A stretch of 64,000 bases of DNA from Cordilura impudica. Lineage: Eukaryota > Arthropoda > Insecta > Diptera > Scathophagidae. Position 1 is the stretch's first letter; each line of letters starts with the position of its first letter. The DNA lies in contig OY821520.1 of the NCBI GenBank assembly GCA_963682025.1, forward strand, positions 137,710,738 through 137,774,737. Reading direction: 5' to 3'. Made by a program: the position numbers and the translations under genes. The notes beneath the pieces are model-generated. The model saw nothing but the letters and a program-made list of their open reading frames with translations. It made no database searches and was not told where the DNA came from. Shown piece by piece: positions 22,568 through 32,939 of the stretch.

Positions 22568-23245
22568 TAATGGTGCGTGGTAAAGAAAAAAAAAAATTAT
22601 AATTTGCAGTAATTGCAATATGTCTGAAAAATGACTAAATCTAACAAACAAAAAATTTCTTCGCTTCAAAAAGCGTCATCTCAAATATATGTAAAAAAGT
22701 GCATATGTAGGTATGTACAAAACCGTACATCACATATGACAACTCTTACGAAAACTGAGAATAGTGGAAATTAGAAGTATAAATGCAAAAAATATTCAAA
22801 ATTCAAAAATAACGATTGTTTGTTTGGACAGAGTTGTATCTTCTGAAATTAATACAAAGTAAAACTGTATGGTAGGAAACTGAATCCAACCACACTGCTG
22901 GTAGGCCTGACTTTAGGTGAGTGTGTTAAAGCGCTGACCAAAAAGTGCAAGTACGAGTGTATGTGAAGGTTCATGGTTCAAAACCTCACGGCCGCCCTAA
23001 GTAGAAAAAATTTTCATATAGAAACAATCTATTCAATTAAAACATAACAATTATCACAATGTTCAATAAATCGCTGATGAAGGCTGAAATGCCAGAAACC
23101 GGTCCGATTAAGAATACAGTGCAGTTATGAATTTTTTAAATATATGCTTTCTTCTTCTTTACCACGCACCATTAAAAAACAAAAAAATTATAATTTGCAG
23201 TAATTGCAATATGTCTGAAAAATGACTAAATCTAACAAAAAGATA
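22568..23245. repeat. Insertion with inverted and direct repeats inside the long-TIR element
   Basis: ATGGTGCGTGGTAAAGAA (from 22570) recurs inverted as TTCTTTACCACGCACCAT near 23155-23172. A ~60-bp block starting ATTATAATTTGCAGTAATTG follows the first word at about 22597 and is repeated in direct orientation from about 23187. The enclosed part holds a tRNA-like segment. It may be a SINE or MITE insertion with an unusually long flanking duplication. Confidence 0.55.
22905..22998 (+). repeat. tRNA-like segment (tRNA-Ser-like), possible SINE remnant
   Basis: GGTGAGTGTGTTAAAGCGCTGACC resembles the D-arm/A-box side of a tRNA-Ser gene, and GGTTCAAAACC resembles a B box (GGTTCGAnnCC). A long variable region separates them, as in tRNA-Ser. 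The stems do not pair well, so this is at best a decayed SINE head, not a functional tRNA gene. Confidence 0.35.
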
Positions 23246-23352
23246 AATAATTTAATAAAATTTAATCTTAATTACATTAGATCCATTTATATCATAACTA
23301 TTTTTATACTTAATTTATTGTAGCTGATGAAGTATTTAAGTCTTATAAATTT

Positions 23353-24692
23353 TTAAGTACCCAGTCTTTCATCCAGCTTTTTTGTCGCCTTTATTAACTG
23401 CATTTTTGTCAATCCTTTCTTGGCGTTACTAGGTTTAGCTGTTGATTTCGCTGCTGGTTTATTTGTTGGCTTTGGAAAAAAATCGCATTGAATAGAGGCA
23501 GAAAACTTTTTCAACTTGAGTCTTCCATTGACAATCGGTATAAAAGCATGGTATTGAGCGGTGCCATCGATTGTTACCGCAGCATCGAATCTGCTCTTCA
23601 GTGTTTTCAATGTTCCCTGATGATCCTCTTTGCTACTAAAAACTATTTTAGTTTCTTTACAATAATTCTTTGCTCAATGGAATTAAGCAGTCGCATCTAA
23701 GATGCGATCTTGATGAGAGCACTGGAGGCTATACTTCGCTGCATTTCTTTTAAGGTTTGCTCCAATACCATCACATGCTCCCTTACCATGAGCAGTAGGA
23801 TGAAAATGCCACTCAGCTGGCTTTCCAAAATCTTTTTCATGAGCCATAAGATTTGCGAGGCCACTTTTGTTTTTAAAATGTTGACGAGCTCCGTCCGAAA
23901 CGTAGTAGACCTTCTTTACTGTAAATTTAGATTTGAGATATTTTAGTATTATCTTCTGGTACTCATAAACTGCAACGGTATCATGCTTTAAATCGTCGGA
24001 TATGATTGCCATACTTTTGTGTTCCAGTTTTTCATCTTTCATATAGTACATAACTACTGTGAATATAGTTGCTTGGTCGTTATTGAAGTGGAATGCTTGT
24101 ACGGCATCCTGAAGAACATATTTATAGTTTTCTGCGAAATCATATGAAATAACGAATTCACCAGACTTCAAATGTATCTTCAAAGAATGACCATTGCTCT
24201 TTGACTAAAAAGTCATGGGTTCTCAAGTTTAGCAATCCTGTACACATTTCTTCCACAAAATCATCCACATTTAAAATGATTGTTTTCAATGTGGATCTGT
24301 CAGTCTGAATCCAAGAATCATTGACCTCCTCTATATATTCTCGATCTAAAGAGTTGATTAAATTTACTTTGATGAATGTGGTTTTCGGGCAGTTGGTACA
24401 TTCACCTAAGTGGCAAGAAGTTGTTGCAGTAGGATACATCGTCAATTTAAGGCAATCGCGGTAATCGTGTAAATCTTCTGCCGAATCATCTCTTAAATAC
24501 TTTAAGTTGATTTCCTTCAACATCAGTTTAACATTTTCATGGAATGCAAACGCATACTGTGTGAGTTCCGCTGCTTCCTGCCAAAACGCAATGTTTTGGC
24601 CTTATTTGGGTAAATTTTGTGAAGTCTATTTTGACATCCTCGTGTTCAGATTGAAATGTTGCAAATAACTCTTTCAGGTTACAGATAACCAT
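23353..24692 (-). pseudogene. DDE-type transposase of the long-TIR element, broken
   Basis: On the minus strand: ATG at 24692, ICNLKELFATFQSEHEDVKID, RPKHCVLAGSSGTHTVCVC, a frameshift near 24540, HENVKLMLKEINLKYLRDD and CHLGECTNCP (Cys-rich). Next come VISYDFAENYKYVLQDAVQ, QATIFTVVMYYMKD, DDLKHDTVAVYEYQ, KVYYVSDGARQHFKN, EWHFHPTAHGKGACDGIG, then a frameshift near 23683 and a C-terminal tail rich in K, P and A (23353-23610). The D of DFAENY and of VSDGA are plausible catalytic acids, and the HGKGxCDG-x-KR block is conserved in related arthropod and cnidarian proteins as I remember them. Two frameshifts disable it. The superfamily (Mutator-like) is inferred mainly from TIR length and TSD. Confidence 0.65.
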
Positions 24693-25674
24693 TCTCTTCT
24701 GTTATGTTATGAAGGTATGTTACATACCTTCGGAAAGGTCAATTTGTCTATGTTTGATAAAAAATTAAAGTTATTTAAAACAAAAAAAAATATCAAACGC
24801 ACTGTTTTATTTTATGTTCTTTATTAAAAGATTCAACTACGACTGACTCTTAAACTAATTTACAATTTATATATGACGATCACAAGACAAAGTAAATAAC
24901 AAACTACTTAACGAAAAGAACGGTTAATTCTCACTCAATAACATGAGAGACGTATGTATATTGTGTTAGCGTACCAACAGTGTTTGTTGTTGGTTAGCTA
25001 ACTACAATATACAACACGTAAACAAGTAGGGAAAGGGATAGACAAACGACAAAACAATAACAGTGACGACACCATCAGCAGTGATGGCACCCTGATTGGT
25101 GATCTGACCCGACAGTCTAGTTTCTCAGAATAAGTTTTATTTGTATGGTTTTACACACAAATAGGAAAAAATTAAAAATAGTGCATTTGTGAAAAATTGA
25201 AAAACCGTTGTCTTGAGTTACAAAACATTTATTTTGATAGATATCCCACTCCCATCCCACTAAGCGACCAAAAAGCTCTTAAAGGAAAAATCCTAAGCTT
25301 TCTTATGCAAAAAAAAAAAAAATATATGCCCTTTTTGAAAAAAAAGGCAAAAAACGCTTTGATTGAGCAAAAAAAAAAGTCAAAAAAAAATTTTTTTTAA
25401 AGTATTTTTTTCCGAAATATTGAAGAAATAGTTATCTAAACTATTTGGGAGAAAATTTTCTAAGAACAATAGGTAATAAGTTACATGGATGATAAAAAAC
25501 ACCTGTTTGGCCAAAATGTCAAAATTTGATCCCCTCTAACTCAGAGGGATCTTGACCGATCTTGTTGAAAAATTGTGTCTAAACTACTATCTAATAGGAC
25601 TAACCTTGGTGCAAATTTCATCTCGATCGGAAGACATCGGTTTCAAAAGTTGGTGCACTTGACATGAAACCCCC
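24693..25674 (-). repeat. Right long terminal inverted repeat, split by a solo LTR
   Basis: Inner part 24700-24750, outer part 25120-25661. The inner part contains a hairpin GAAGGTATGT-T-ACATACCTTC near 24711-24731, equivalent to the hairpin in the left arm. Confidence 0.8.
24751..25114 (+). mobile_element. Solo LTR, 364 bp
   Basis: Begins TGTTTGATAAAA and ends CTGACCCGACA (TG...CA), flanked by the 5-bp direct repeat GTCTA (24746-24750 and 25115-25119). The left TIR shows the empty site: CTGAGAAACTAGACAAATT without any interruption. Contains TTTATTAAAAG-like A/T-rich polyadenylation context near 24815. The internal retrotransposon is gone, presumably by LTR-LTR recombination. Lineage (BEL/Pao or Gypsy) not determinable. 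Confidence 0.85.
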
Positions 25675-26328
25675 ATATACATATAATTTTTCATTCATGA
25701 AATTATAGCATATTTTAATCAAAACTGCAAATTTTTTTCATCATATGATATTTAATTTCGTTTGTTGTAAAGTGTATAAATTATAAAAAAAAATCAATAA
25801 TAATTAATAATTTTTTTTCTATATCATATGTATTACCAAAATTCTCGATTAATGGTTGGAACAATAAATAATTAAAATATAAAATTCAATTGTATCAACT
25901 AAAAATCACAATTCGTACAATCGAATTTATATTTAATACCAATTCTTTGTACCAAATTTCGGTAATATGTATAATATAATTCAGTTAACACAACAGATTA
26001 ATTTGTTAGTACATTAGTGTGACCTTCAAAATTAAAAGCAGTTGTTCTTGCGGTATCATCCTCCTATTTAAGGTAAATCGGTGAAGACAAAGGCATGCCT
26101 CATGCCCACCAAAGATTGTGAAAAGGCATAATTTCACATAAAGTCTGAATTTTATGTCTTATAACTAAATAAGTATTAATTTTAAACAAAATTTACGGGA
26201 ACAAAAGTTGTTGCCACTGAATTTTCAATAACTTTTATCTAAGCAACTGTTCTCTTAATTTCATGCTTAACAAATTATACTTAAAAAATATCGAATAAAA
26301 TCCACAAATTTCGAAAATTGCAAACCTT
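25675..26328. other. AT-rich, no gene recognised
   Basis: No supported feature. Confidence 0.5.
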
Positions 26329-26498
26329 ATATGTGACCTTCTCCGAGAAAAGGGACCTACCTGGTGTGTGAAAATTAAGTTTTGAGAAAAAAAACGTATA
26401 TAAAGTTTCTACACCCTTTTAGGTACCAGAATCCACCGTTTTTGACACAACCCGTTTTTTGACACACTAGGTCCGTTTTCTCGGAGAAGGTCACATAT
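26329..26498. mobile_element. MITE, 170 bp
   Basis: ATATGTGACCTTCTCCGAGA and its reverse complement form inverted ends of about 28 bp with GGACCTA/TAGGTCC continuing them. TA on both outer sides is a possible TA target duplication. No coding capacity. Probably a mariner- or Harbinger-type MITE. Confidence 0.8.
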
Positions 26499-28142
26499 AT
26501 GTAAGAAATAGAGTTTTGTATATTTTTTGTTTGTAGGAGACTACACCACTGGACCGAACATTTGGAAATTTTTTGAGTAGGCAACTGCCTTTCCGGAAGG
26601 AAAAATAGGTTATATCTTTGGATTTTTCAAGTGGGTATTACCACTGCCGAAAAATTAAAAATTTAATGTCATATAACTGGAGTACTATAATAGGGAAAGC
26701 CTTGGAACTTTGTATGAGTTCATGAGTTATTAATGTGAGTAGCAGGACAAAAAATGAGCAGTATAGGATCAATGGGCGTTGCACGTCCTATAAAAAAAAT
26801 TATGAATTACTATGAAAATTACAGTCTTCGAACTTTTGACAAGTAAATTCGCTTCGAACTGTAATCTTTAAATGTCTTACAAATTAACTAGAACTATGCA
26901 ATAAACAAATGAACCCTTAGATCATATGTATAAAAAATTGAACAAAAATATTTTATTGATATCGAAAAGCCTATTCTTGTCTGGGCTGATCTAGATCTGA
27001 TACAAATTGAAAGCGTAAAAAATTTAAATAAAATCATTCTGAACCTTTTTTATTTGCGACCAAATCATTTCGTGTACAATCTATGCTCCAACATATAAAA
27101 TTACTAAAACGATGTAAAGAGAACAAAAATTAAATAAACTGAATAAAACTGCACACTTCAGTAACAGTAAATTATACTTATTTCCTAAAATTAATTTATA
27201 TTATATACATACAACTGTGTGTGTGCGTACACTTTACTTCTTATATATGAAGTAATTAACACTAACTTACATACACGATAACAAGCACAGACGTTCGAGC
27301 ATATACATTATATGTTTGATTATATTTTAACCAAAATTCATATAAATAATTTTACAAGTGTATGTATGGCTGTGTGTATATGACTATTTGTATGACTGTG
27401 CTTTTTTTTAATTGGAATTTTTTTGAATCTTGTGCAAAGAGAAGAAGTATGGAAATAGTATTAATATAGCAAAATGGAATTTTTGAGAATCTTTTGAATA
27501 GTTTTAATATAAGTTCCAGCAAACGGAACATTAAAATATAAGTTTATTTATAATTTATACTTGTAAAGAACCTCCCCGTTGATCCGGGTATAAATCTGGG
27601 AGAACTCAGCTGTCCCAGGGTTTGTGCACTAAATTTATAAAAAAAAATGTATTATATATTTATGTATTATGTATTTAGTTATTGGTGTTAAAATAATGGG
27701 ATTTACACTTTTAGGTTGTTGTTAATGAAGTTGCCGGTATTGATGGTATGGTATTTTGGTATATTGATTAACTAGAAATATGTCCATTCGTCAAATTGAA
27801 CTTAAACCCACAAATGAACGAATAAAAATTTTTTGTTAAATAATTTTATTTACAACCAACGACAAACAACATTAATGCCGTTGAGGATTTTTTTGAACTA
27901 ATTCTGATATAGTAATCACAATAGATATGAAGCTTAGTCCGATCGCAATCATATTTAGCGAGGCCACTTATGTGTTTCAAAAAATATAATAAACAGATTA
28001 GAGTAAAATATGTTGTATGCGCAAGTTGTTAGGCAAATAAAGATGAATATCGGGAGGTTGCTTTAAATGAAGAATATGAAGAAAATTAGTCCCTTACTCT
28101 TTATTTTTGGAATGATTATACAAGCAACATTTTAAAACTTTT
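26499..28142. other. No gene; weak repeat remnants
   Basis: Starts with a segment (TTTGTTTGTAGGAGACTACACC...GGACCG) related to the satellite-like sequence at 37490. 27900-28130 resembles a very old GTCY repeat (CCGATCGCAATCATATTTAG; ATATCGGGAGG). Nothing else recognisable. Confidence 0.45.
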
Positions 28143-30237
28143 GATGTGTAAACATCTATATGTGCAGGGGGTAAATTTCTATTTCACAATACAATCACAA
28201 AAGCAGCGTAACATGTGAGGGTAAAAAATCTGCGTAACATGTGAGCGTAAGAAAAAATCGGTGTGACTTATGACTGCATTGGTGAAAAACTTATGATATG
28301 TAATAACCTGTTTGAAAAAGCAAAATGGAATTAAAAAATGAAAAATGAGAAATGAAAAATGTAAAATAAAAAATGAAAAATGAAAAATGAAAAATTAAAA
28401 ATGAAAATGGAAAAATAAGAAATGAAAAATGTAAAATAAAACTGAAAAACGAAAATAAAAAATGAAAAAGGAAAAATAAGAAATAAAAAATGAAAAATTA
28501 AAAATAAAAATGAGAAATAAAAATGAAAAATAAAAATTAGAAAATAAAAAAAGAAAAATAAAAAATGAAAAATAAAAATAAAAAATGAATATTGAAAAAA
28601 TGAAAAACGAGAAATAAAAATGAAAAATAAAAATTAGAAAATAAAAAATAAAAAATGAAAAATAAAAAATGAAAAATAAAAAATGAAAAATAAAAAATTA
28701 AAAATTAAAAATTAAAAATAAAAAATTAAAAATTAAAAATTAAAAATTAAAAATTAAAAATTAAAAATTAAAAATTAAAAATTAAAAATTAAAAATTAAA
28801 AATTAAAAATTAAAAATTAAAAATTAAAAAGTAAAAATTAAAAATTAAAAATTAAAAATTAAAAATTAAAAATTAAAAATTAAAAATTAAAAATTAAAAA
28901 TTAAAAATTAAAAATTAAAAATTAAAAATTAAAAATTAAAAATTAAAAATTAAAAATTAAAAATTAAAAATTAAAAATTAAAAATTAAAAATTAAAAAAT
29001 AAAAATTAAAAATTAAAAATAAAAAATGACAAAATAAAAAATAAAAAAATGAAAAAAGAAAAATTTAAAATGAATATTGAAAAAATGACAAATGAAAAAT
29101 AAGAAATGGAAAATAAATTAAAAATTAACCGGCTGAAATAATAAATAATAATTATTTTTAGTTTGCAGTTGATTGCTATAAGTGATACATTGATAACGCA
29201 TTCTGTTTGATTTTAAAAAAGTGCCATAAAAAAACTATAATTACTAGGTGTTTAAACATCTCCCCTGTGATCGGAGACACATGATTTTTTTTTTTTTGTT
29301 CATATACATGTGCAAGCAGAGATCATATGTAGTAAAACTGCGTTCTCAGCTTTCACATTTTCAGATTTTTTCTCATTTTTAAAGGAAAAATAAGAAATGA
29401 AAAATGTAAAATAAAACTGAAAAACGAAAATAAAAAATGAAAAAGGAAAAATAAGAAATAAAAAATGAAAAATTAAAAATAAAAATGAGAAATAAAAATG
29501 AAAAATAAAAATTAGAAAATAAAAAAAGAAAAATAAAAAATGAAAAATAAAAATAAAAAATGAATATTGAAAAAATGAAAAACGAGAAATAAAAATGAAA
29601 AATAAAAATTAGAAAATAAAAAATAAAAAATGAAAAATAAAAAATGAAAAATAAAAAATGAAAAATAAAAAATTAAAAATTAAAAATTAAAAATAAAAAA
29701 TTAAAAATTAAAAATTAAAAATTAAAAATTAAAAATTAAAAATTAAAAATTAAAAATTAAAAATTAAAAATTAAAAATTAAAAATTAAAAAGTAAAAATT
29801 AAAAATTAAAAATTAAAAATTAAAAATTAAAAATTAAAAATTAAAAATTAAAAATTAAAAATTAAAAATTAAAAATTAAAAATTAAAAATTAAAAATTAA
29901 AAATTAAAAATTAAAAATTAAAAATTAAAAATTAAAAATTAAAAAATAAAAATTAAAAATTAAAAATAAAAAATGACAAAATAAAAAATAAAAAAATGAA
30001 AAAAGAAAAATTTAAAATGAATATTGAAAAAATGACAAATGAAAAATAAGAAATGGAAAATAAATTAAAAATTAACCGGCTGAAATAATAAATAATAATT
30101 ATTTTTAGTTTGCAGTTGATTGCTATAAGTGATACATTGATAACGCATTCTGTTTGATTTTAAAAAAGTGCCATAAAAAAACTATAATTACTAGGTGTTT
30201 AAACATCTCCCCTGTGATCGGAGACACATGATTTTTT
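28143..30237. mobile_element. MITE-like element, family N, copy 2, expanded by internal arrays
   Basis: Starts GATGTGTAAACATCTATA followed by GTGCAGGGGGTAAATTTC. Ends ACTAGGTGTTTAAACATCT, CCCTGTGATCGGA, CACATGATTTTTT, as in the copy at 15093-15472. Its interior has been replaced or expanded by A-rich TGAAAAA/AAAAATT arrays, and the right end is present twice (about 29250-29290 and 30197-30237) because of the tandem duplication. Confidence 0.7.
28315..29110. repeat. A-rich GAAAAAT words grading into a pure AAAAATT heptamer array, unit 1
   Basis: 28315-28690 is composed of AAAAATGA/AAAAATAA-like words. 28690-29020 is an almost pure AAAAATT tandem array with one G variant at 28831. Confidence 0.9.
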
Positions 30238-30330
30238 TTTTTTTGTTCATATACATGTGCAAGCAGAGATCATATGTAGTAAAACTGCGTTCTCAGCTTT
30301 CACATTTTCAGATTTTTTCTCATTTTTAAA
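28409..30330 (+). repeat. Tandem duplication, units of 975 and 947 bp
   Basis: Unit 1 is 28409-29383, unit 2 is 29384-30330. Starts, unique right flank (353 bp in both) and the array marker G (28831 and 29792) match. The 28-bp length difference equals four heptamers: two missing before and two after the marker. Otherwise I saw no difference, so it is very recent or an assembly artefact. Confidence 0.88.
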
Positions 30331-30588
30331 GGACTGCAAAATTTTAAGGATATAAAAATTTCTGAAGATTTATTTAAATATTTCTTCCCATTAAAACAAT
30401 TTGAGTATAAATTTTCAAAAAATAACCAGCAATAATTGTTGTGTGATCTTTGACTACATTTTCTTGTGGAAATATTTCAAATACAGATGAGATGAAATGA
30501 GTCAGAAAAATAAAGGAAGTCAAAAATAGAACTAGTAGTAAAGTATAATGTGGAGAAAAATTAACACGTTCCAAACTATTTATCATTA

Positions 30589-30876
30589 CTAGCAGATTCC
30601 AGCCCTCGAAATTCGAGTGCAACTTCTAGGAAATTTTATTTTTTTCATTAAATAAAGACCCTAAAGGTATGCTAATCAATTATAGCCAACTCACAAATCA
30701 ACACAAAAACCACTCATAATAAAGGAAAATAAAGGAAAAAATTTAAAAATCTGTAAATCTGCAAAATGGCTAAAAGGAAATATTTTTCAAATAATATACG
30801 TTTGGTCAAAATCGGGATAAAACGGTAGAACAAAACATAGGTCACAAGAAATCGCCTAGCCTATTAATATTATAGA
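30589..30876 (-). mobile_element. Short non-autonomous Helitron, copy 3, internally deleted
   Basis: Minus strand: TC at 30876 (TCTATAATATTAATAGGC), hairpin with CTCGAATTTCGAG, CTAG at 30589-30592, then T. 288 bp, shorter than copies 1 and 2 through internal deletion. Confidence 0.85.
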
Positions 30877-30892
30877 TTGTCAAAAATATTTT

Positions 30893-32447
30893 TATACCCT
30901 ATACCACTATGTGGTCATGGTATAATGACTCTGTGCTGATGTTTGTAACTACCAAAAATATTTGACCTAGACCCACCTTTTATTATACCGATCGACTGAC
31001 AATCACTTTCTGAGTCGATTTAGCGATGTCCGTCCGTCTGTGTGTCCATATAAACATTGTAATCAAACTACAGGTCGCAAATGTAAACAAATTTTGATGA
31101 AATTTAGTATGTTTCTATCAGCAATTGAATGAACGCTGTTGAAATCGGTGCATGTTCCGAAATAGTCCCCATAAAAGAAATCGACTTAAATTGACATATG
31201 ATCCAAATTATTATATAGATCTCGATAAAATTGGGCTTGTGTGTGTTTATTACACTAACTAATCAATGGTCCAGAAATAAAAACAATTAGCACAATTCTT
31301 AGTCATAGACCCCATATAGAGCTGCTTCCCGATCTTCACTTAAATCTATAAAAAAAAAACAAGTAAGAAAATTATAGTCGGTCTAGACCGACTATACGAT
31401 ACCCTATACCATGCGTTTAGAGACCCTATTTCTTAGGCCCAACTAACTGGATATAGAAAATAAGCATAAACCAAATTTGAGTGGGATTTTTATTAATTTT
31501 TTAGGCTGCAGATATGAAAAAGTTCACATCGGATGCTATATCTATATGGGGACTAGGCCCAAAAATGGACCGATCCTGACCATGTTTGGTAAAGTCTCTT
31601 GTATTTTGCAAAAATATATACAAAAAAAATTTGAAAAGAATCCGTGCAATATTTTTGGTTTTGATAGATTTAAGTGAAGATCGGGAAGCAGCTCTATATG
31701 GGGCCTATGACTAAGAGTTGTCCCATAGGGATCATTTTTGGACTACGGATTAATGGATGTAATAAACACATACAAACCCAATTTGACTAAGATTTATATA
31801 ATAATTTGGATGTTATGGCAATTTATGTTGATTTCATAGGGTCATTTTTAAGGGGGCTAGGTCTGAACATGAACCGATTTCCACCAATTTCAACAGCGTT
31901 GATCCTATGGCAGATAAAAGCTTATATACCAATCTTCATGAAAATATATTCATATTTGCGACCTGCAGTTTGATTACAAGGTTTACATGGACACACAGAC
32001 GGACGGACGGACGGACGGACATCGTTAAATCGAATCATGTAGTGATTCTGATCCGATCGGTATAATAAAAGATGGGTCTAGGTCAACTAATTTTAGTAGT
32101 TACAAACAGCAGCACAAAGTCATTATACCCAACCACATAGTGGTATAGGGTATAAAAACCATAAATATTGCACAGATTTTTTTCAAATTTGGTTTGTATA
32201 TGTTTTTGCAAAAACTAAGTGACTTTACCAAATATGGCCAGGATCGTTTCATTTTTCGACCTAGTCCCCATATAAATATAGCATCCGGTATGAACTTTTT
32301 CATATTCAAAGGAAAAAAAATTAATAACAATGCCACTCAAATTTGGTTTATGCTTATTTTCTATATCCAATTAGTCGGGCCTAACAGATAGGGTCTCCAA
32401 ACGCATGGTATAAGGTCGGTCTAGACCGCCTATTATTTTCTTACTAG
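30893..32447 (-). repeat. GTCY-array repeat, reverse, split by a forward copy
   Basis: Left part 30893-31358 (TATACCCTATACCACTATG, short GTCC array, down to CACTTAAATCTATAAAA), right part 32161-32447 (AATATTGCACAGATT to CTTACTAG). The two parts join exactly as in unbroken copies (for example 12465-13247). Confidence 0.85.
31359..32157 (+). repeat. GTCY-array repeat, forward, nested in the reverse copy
   Basis: Complete: ACAAGTAAGAAAATT, 22-bp palindrome, ATACCCTATACC, GGAC array near 31999-32020, ACCACATAGTGGT, ATAGGGTATAAAAA. Confidence 0.9.
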
Positions 32448-32939
32448 TTTTTAATAAAAAATCTACAAAGAGTGTGTGAAATATTTATTAAAATTTTCAT
32501 TAACAATCAATATCGTCCGTACATATTCTAATTATAACAATAAGGAACAACAGACCATCAAAAAAAATCTGGCTACGGTAGAAGAAGACAAAAAGTCCCG
32601 GATAGAAATTCCAACAAAAATTTTAATGTAAAAAAGTTTTAGAAAGGGATTTTAACTATACGCAATTTCAAATGTTTTATATTGGATGACTTTTTACAAC
32701 TATCAGGTCGGGAGTTTTATGCCGCCGATGTAGGATGTTCCAGAAGGATTATGTATGCATAATGGGCATTACGATTCGCAAAATATGGTGACTTTAAAAT
32801 CATTAACATCTTACAAAGTTGAGTTATCTTCTAGTTTACAAACAACAGTAATTGAGATGTCATGTGTAAGGTATAACGAACATCTGTAAAAATGGTTTTA
32901 ATTAACGAGAAAATCCTTCTAGGCTAAAAGGTTTTTCAA
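32448..32939. other. No gene recognised
   Basis: No supported feature. Confidence 0.5.

Larger units (their letters stand above)
21837..25674 (-). mobile_element. DNA transposon with TIRs over 500 bp
   Basis: The left arm (from CAAGTGCACTAACTTTTG at 21837 to about 22416) is repeated in inverse orientation at the right (about 24700-24750 plus 25120-25661). Both arms carry ATGTCTTCCGATCG, ACACCTGTTTGGCCAAAA and the words around CCCACTCCCATCCCACTAAG. The right end continues GACATGAAACCCCC to 25674. ATATACATATA flanks both sides (21826-21836, 25675-25685), a possible 11-bp target duplication, although AT-rich. Long TIRs plus a 9-11 bp duplication fit a Mutator-like element. The internal gene is on the minus strand. 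A solo LTR sits in the right arm. Confidence 0.75.

Noticed and set aside
22905..22998. Functional tRNA-Ser gene
   Set aside because: The acceptor and T stems do not pair and the B box has a mismatch. Only a tRNA-derived remnant is supportable.
23488..23946. Plus-strand frames opposite the long-TIR transposase
   Set aside because: They are antisense to the recognised transposase frame and carry no motif of their own.
25197..25400. Lys-rich 67-codon open frame
   Set aside because: Lies in the right long TIR and consists of A-rich low-complexity sequence.
28315..30060. CRISPR-like regularity of the AAAAATT arrays
   Set aside because: Seven-base units without unique spacers, in eukaryotic sequence.
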